The position numbers and the translations under genes are program-made. From Cinclus cinclus (lineage: Eukaryota > Chordata > Aves > Passeriformes > Cinclidae), in NCBI RefSeq assembly GCF_963662255.1, contig NC_085050.1:20625131-20689130 (forward strand): DNA of 64,000 nucleotides, read 5' to 3'. How positions within the stretch are numbered: position 1 is the first letter of the stretch; every line of letters starts with the position of its first letter. This document shows, in pieces, positions 59,672-64,000 of this stretch. Under the pieces are notes generated by a model that searched no databases, was not told the DNA's origin, and saw only the letters and a program-made list of their open reading frames with translations.

Positions 59672-60447
59672 CTTGTTGAAGCCAAGTGTAGGTTCTTGCA
59701 CATGGGTAGGGGCAGTCCCAAGCACAAATACAGACTGGATGGAGAATGGACTGAGGGCAGCCCTGAGAAGTGGGACTTGGGAGTGTTGCTTGATGAGAAG
59801 CTCAACATGACTCACACTGCAATGTGTGCTGGCAGTCCCAAATGCTGACTGTGCCCTGGGCTGCATAAAAAGCAGCATGGCCAGCAGGCCAAGGGAAGGG
59901 ATTCTGCCCCTCTACTCTGCTCTGGTGAGACCCCACCTGGAGTAGTGTGTTCAGGTCTGAGTCCCAGCATACGATGGATGTGGACCTGTTGGGGCAAGTC
60001 CAGAGGAGGGCCATGAAGAGGATCATCTTTCCTGCAAACACAGGCTGAGAGAGTTGAGGTTGTTCAGTCTGAAAAGAGAAGACTGGGGACACCTTGGAGC
60101 AGCCTTCCAGTACCTGAAGGCAGCAACAAGAAAGATGGAGAGGAACTTTTCTCAAGGGTATGTAGTGATAGGACAAGGGGGAACGGCTTAAAGTGACAGA
60201 AGTTTTGGTTTAGATTAGATATTTTAGAATTCATTAGGAAGAATATTTTTACTCTGATAGTGGTGCTACACTGGAACAGGTTTCCCAGAGAAGTTGTGGC
60301 TGCCCTGTCCTAGAAAGTGTTCAAGGTAAGATTGGGTGGAACTTTGAGCTAACACGACTATTGGAAGGTTCCCTGTGCATGGCAGAGAGGTTGGAACTAG
60401 ATGATTTTTAAGGTCACATCCAACCCAAACCATTCTATGATTCTATA
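59672..60447 (+). mobile_element. CR1 LINE, distal ORF2 and full 3' UTR
   Basis: The best-preserved CR1 in the window. Plus-strand blocks in order: 'GTAGGTTCTTGCACATGGG', 'GACTTGGGAGTGTTGCTTG', 'TGGGCTGCATAAAAAGCAGC', 'GTGAGACCCCACCTGGAGTA', 'GAGGAGGGCCATGAAGAGGA', 'TGAGAGAGTTGAGGTTGTTC', 'GGAACAGGTTTCCCAGAGAA', 'CATCCAACCCAAACC' and the terminal ATTCTATGATTCTAT at 60447. The end of the reverse-transcriptase ORF is broken by indels. The minus-strand frames (59645-60176) are reverse complements of this element. It is 5'-truncated near 59672. Confidence 0.95.
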
Positions 60448-61963
60448 AAATATTTCAGATAAAGTTGATACTTTTCAAAGGAAAAATATTTTTTCAAAGG
60501 AAAAATAATTTCCTTCCAAGAACATGGATTATTTAGTGGTTTGGAGAGGATCCTTCAATTATTTGCAGCAATCTCCAGCAAGATCTCCTTGCTGCAAATG
60601 TGTGTCCTGTGAATCTGTATGTGTCGAAGAGGGCCTTGGTTAATAAGTTATTATCTATTTTTTTTATTTCAGTAGTTTTTACCTAGTTTCTCTCACATCA
60701 GTTAATGTGTTTACCTCCATGAAAATCATCTGACTATTGCTGATTATAATCGATTAAAAAAGCTTATCTCAATGAGGTTTATTTTATCTTACATTCAGGT
60801 TCAGTGACACTGCTTTGTCTAATGTATGAACATTTGTAAATAACATGTTATAATTTTGTGATTTCAAGTGTTTTGCTTTGGATTTATTAGCTAGCTGAGA
60901 TAAAGTGTTAAAAATCACAGTTGAAGAACATTTGGGGAGGATGCGATTTATTTCCTCCTAGTTAAGGATTAGATATTAATTTACAAATAAGAACTTTTAC
61001 AATAAAAACACCCATTTCATATTGAGGTTTATTTTTTATTTTTGGTTCATTGTGTTTGTTTTTTTCTTCTTTCTTACATTTCCAGGAAAACACCATGTAT
61101 TGCTTGCTTAAATGTTTTGAATAATTGCTTCTCATTTGTATGCTCTTGCAATTTAGCATTTTTGCCCCAGTCACAAATAAATACATTTACAAAAAAAAAT
61201 TCTTTAAATAGTCATTTCATTAACCATCAAAACTACATTTTTAACCATTTGTGTTTTAATACACATTCACCACAAAATTAATACAAATTTGCCCTTAACT
61301 GTTCTTATACAGTTGAATCAATAAACTGAATAATAATGAAAGAAGATAAGATTTAAAAATACTCTATGGGGACAACTTTGAGTAGATTTGACTTCTGAAG
61401 TGCTAATGGAGATTTTAGCATGAGTGGCATTTTCAAAAAAAATCTCTTCCTGATATTATGACAAGCTTCAAAAATACAAAGAAAATTCAGTTTAAAAGTT
61501 GTAATTCTATCATTTGTAATTCAGTAAAATTATCTACATTGTTATTATCAGCAAAATGAAGCAGTCAAAAAAAAGACACAGCAAACATATTTCCAAATGG
61601 AAGTGAGATCTCATATTTCTAATTGTCATATTGAAACTCAGGGATTTGATTTCCTGTAATAAAAGTTAGAAATTTCATTGTTTATGAAACTATTTTACAG
61701 ACTGTAATTTCTTCTTGACTAAATCAAAACAGCCATTAACAGAAATAAAAAAGCTCTTTGTATCTCTTTCTGAAGTTGTACATGTGAGATTCAAATTCCC
61801 GAAATTATTTCAATAATAACAATGGATGAAGATATTACAAGAGAATTCAGAAATAAATTCTCTTTTTCCTAAAATATAGCCGGATTGCTTCTTCATATTC
61901 TGCTTTTAAAACTGTTTGGGTTGTGAATATACATCTTTTGGGATGTTGGTTTTGTTTAAACAG

Positions 61964-62098
61964 ATCAAACTTTTAACAACACCAGTAAAATGCTGTAGTC
62001 CATTGCATGATGAAGAGCTTGCCAGAGTAGATACTTTACTAAAGGGAGTATCTTCTTCAAAAAGCTTGCAGTCTGACAAGTATGGATTCAGAGAGTAA
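61964..62098 (+). other. weak candidate terminal exon
   Basis: An acceptor-like TTTTGTTTAAACAG ends at 61963. The frame is open for 44 codons to a TAA at 62096-62098, and an AATAAA signal follows at 62112-62117. The peptide includes TTPVKCCSPLHDEELARVD, more protein-like than its neighbours, but I recognise no family. A donor-like CAA/GTATGG lies inside it near 62078, so it might instead be an internal exon. The AATAAA is unusually close to the stop. It could easily be chance. Confidence 0.22.
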
Positions 62099-62552
62099 AA
62101 CACAGTGCAACAATAAAACAACCTACCTCACCACGAGGTACTAGACATCACCTAAATTTTTGTAGGCATGAGGACCATACTAAGTTTTAAGGAGAACTGA
62201 AAAGGAGATGATTGTTTGGAAGCTTACTGGGTACATATAAAGAGCTTTGAAAAAATTATGCTGAACATGGGCAGTACAGATTCAGAAAAGGGAAAGGGAA
62301 ATGCAAAATGAGAAGTGTTTGAAGAGTTTAAAGACGTAAGAAAGTTAGAAGAGATTTTTCATTTAACTTTAAAGTCGTAAATAGTTTCACTGCAAGATAG
62401 TAGAATATAAGACTTTTATTATGCTTTAAAATTGCTTTGCAAACTGATTTTGTGAAACTTGAAGAAAAATACCATACTATGCTATAATGATTGTTTTTAA
62501 GACTTAACAACACAATTCACAATAAGGCAAAAAATGTAATTTAACTGCACTT

Positions 62553-62566
62553 CCCCCCCCCCCCCC
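62553..62566. repeat. 14-base poly-C run
   Basis: An uninterrupted C homopolymer in AT-rich sequence, not inside a recognised repeat. Confidence 0.92.
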
Positions 62567-62689
62567 TTAAAATAGTACTGAGAAGTTAGGTGAAAAGTTT
62601 ATATGACCCATATTTGAAACTTTTTTGAATGGTCAAACATGATGCCAATTGTAAGAAAGTCTCTAAAAACTTGTTGGTGTTGAATTAGT

Positions 62690-63400
62690 GGGCAGAATGA
62701 TGGCAAGTCAGCTTCAGAGTAGATACATGCAACTTAATGCATCCAGGAAAAGTAATAAAATCCCCCTACGTGTGATACTGAACTGGGAACGGGCAGAAAC
62801 AGATTAGGAAATAAATCTTTGTGTCATTGTTGACATATGTCTGAAAACACCCGTTCTGTCCCTGAAAAGAGACAGAAAAAAAACTCCCAAAAAAACATCT
62901 TGAGCATCATTATGAAAGGAACTGAGTAAAAGAAAAAATGCATTTTTCTGTAGAAAACCTTGGCAGACTCACATCCTCAATTACTATAAAAAAAATATTG
63001 TTCTTTGCATCTGAAAGAAGTAGTAGAATTTGAGATTGTACAGAAAAAGGCAATTGAAAAAGTGAACAGGTAACTGCTCTGTAAGGAGCTTGTGACTAAG
63101 AATCTTGTGACTGAGTACTCAGTGGAGGAGATAGGTAAGGTGAAAATGTGACTGAGGTGGATGGAATGAAAGGCAAAATGGGTTTAGAATAAAATCTCAC
63201 AACACTGAAACTAAGAGATAATAATTTAAAACAGCACAAGATCTGTTTAAAATAGTTAAGGTACCACTATTTTACACAGCTGGTAGCGAACTTTTTGAAT
63301 CCTCTGCTGCAGGAGACTATGAAAGTAGATAGCATCTGCAAGGACAGAAAGGGATTTGAAAAAAAAAAATGTATACAAAAGACAGGAAAGAAAGGAAGAT
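62690..63400 (+). mobile_element. ancient, strongly diverged CR1-type LINE relic
   Basis: The plus strand faintly follows the distal ORF2 and 3' region of an old amniote CR1 group. There is a 'GGAAATAAATCTTTGTGTCATTGTTGACATA' correspondence near 62805, 'GTACAGAAAAAGGCAATTGA' near 63037, and 'CCTCTGCTGCAGGAGACTATG' near 63300 followed by 'AAAGGGATTTGAA'. Spacing between these blocks is about right for one element with deletions. It is far more diverged than the other CR1 copies. The call rests on memory of the family and could be wrong. Confidence 0.45.
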
Positions 63401-64000
63401 AGGAAAGGGAATTTACCCTAATTCAGCTGTTGTGTACTGTCTGGGGAGGCAGTGGAAAGGGAGTGGTAATGTGGGTAACAGACCTCTTGGGGAACAGGAT
63501 GGCATGTAGTTCTTCCTAAAAATGTCTGTTACCATCACAGGCAGAAGAACAGGCAAGAAGCACAACATATTCAGATATTATGGCATCTTTCCAATTTTTT
63601 TCATTGTTCTTCCCATGACTTCATATATGACTACAAAAGAAAATCCTGCAGACTGTAGTTCAATCAGTGAGCTGACCTGTAGATGAAATTAGCCAAATGG
63701 CTTCAGAGCTCATTAAACAACAAGCCATTGCTTACATAAGCATGAAACAATACTATACAATTCTTATCTCCACTGCAATAGTCAAAATGTTCTTCTTAAC
63801 ATGAATAGGACATATCACATATACTTACTTGAATAACAGTGAGAAGCCACTTTTACATAATGTTGCTCTATGTATTTTTTAAAAATTAAAATGAAAATGT
63901 CACAGAAGCATAATTTTAATAAAATTACTAATGTGTTTATATAATTATTTTACAAAAGAAGAAAATTAGTTTCTAAAAAAACCCCATAAACCTACTGTTT
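63401..64000. other. AT-rich unique DNA to the window end
   Basis: No gene or repeat is recognised. The first 150 bp may still belong to the old CR1 relic. Confidence 0.5.

Larger units (their letters stand above)
60448..62689. other. AT-rich unique DNA, no gene seen
   Basis: AT-rich. Contains the weak terminal-exon candidate at 61964-62098 and a 14-C run at 62553-62566. No named repeat is recognised. Confidence 0.55.

Noticed and set aside
59645..60176. Minus-strand frames of 77 and 124 aa
   Set aside because: They are the reverse complement of a plus-strand CR1 3' end.
1..64000. CRISPR arrays, bacterial operons, tRNA or rRNA genes, phage or other defence systems
   Set aside because: No regularly spaced repeats with unique spacers, no ribosome-binding-site-linked gene runs and no cloverleaf or rRNA signature were seen; all evidence points to vertebrate nuclear DNA.

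Overview
This window looks like bird nuclear DNA, most likely from a songbird. It is AT-rich, has no prokaryote-style gene packing, and none of the open frames reads as a protein family I recognise. Nearly all the recognisable interspersed repeats are CR1 LINE fragments or long terminal repeats (LTRs) of endogenous retroviruses. I saw no L1 or Alu-type SINE. That mix is typical of avian genomes. The lineage is inferred from remembered repeat families, not from a database search.

Layout: 1-560 is a possible diverged LTR, followed by AT-rich unique DNA with a TA/CA microsatellite (2.9-3.0 kb) and a minus-strand CR1 3' end (3.09-3.41 kb). From 3.4 to 13.4 kb there is AT-rich intergenic or intronic sequence. 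At 13.44-14.33 kb sits a sharp CpG island, the only strong promoter-like signal in the window. About 1 kb further on, at 15.23-15.96 kb, is a (GCCCT/GTCCT)n minisatellite with higher-order repeats. From 16 to 31 kb the sequence is unique and AT-rich, with CR1 copies at 23.2-23.96 and 28.0-28.27 kb and several near-perfect palindromes.

The 31-41.4 kb segment is repeat-rich. Three copies of one LTR family lie in the same orientation (31.2-32.3, 36.24-36.74 and 40.1-41.14 kb). The middle copy is short and is inserted inside a minus-strand CR1 that runs from 34.98 to about 36.89 kb. The third copy carries a perfect 5-bp target-site duplication. From 41.4 to 64 kb there is mostly unique sequence with CR1 pieces (44.65, 55.6, 59.7 and an old one at 62.7 kb) and fragments of two other LTRs (51.9 and 59.4 kb).

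No complete protein-coding gene can be supported. Four short open segments bounded by plausible splice sites are listed as weak exon candidates. The window is best read as intergenic or large-intron sequence around one CpG-island promoter. I found no CRISPR array, tRNA, rRNA or novel multi-gene system.
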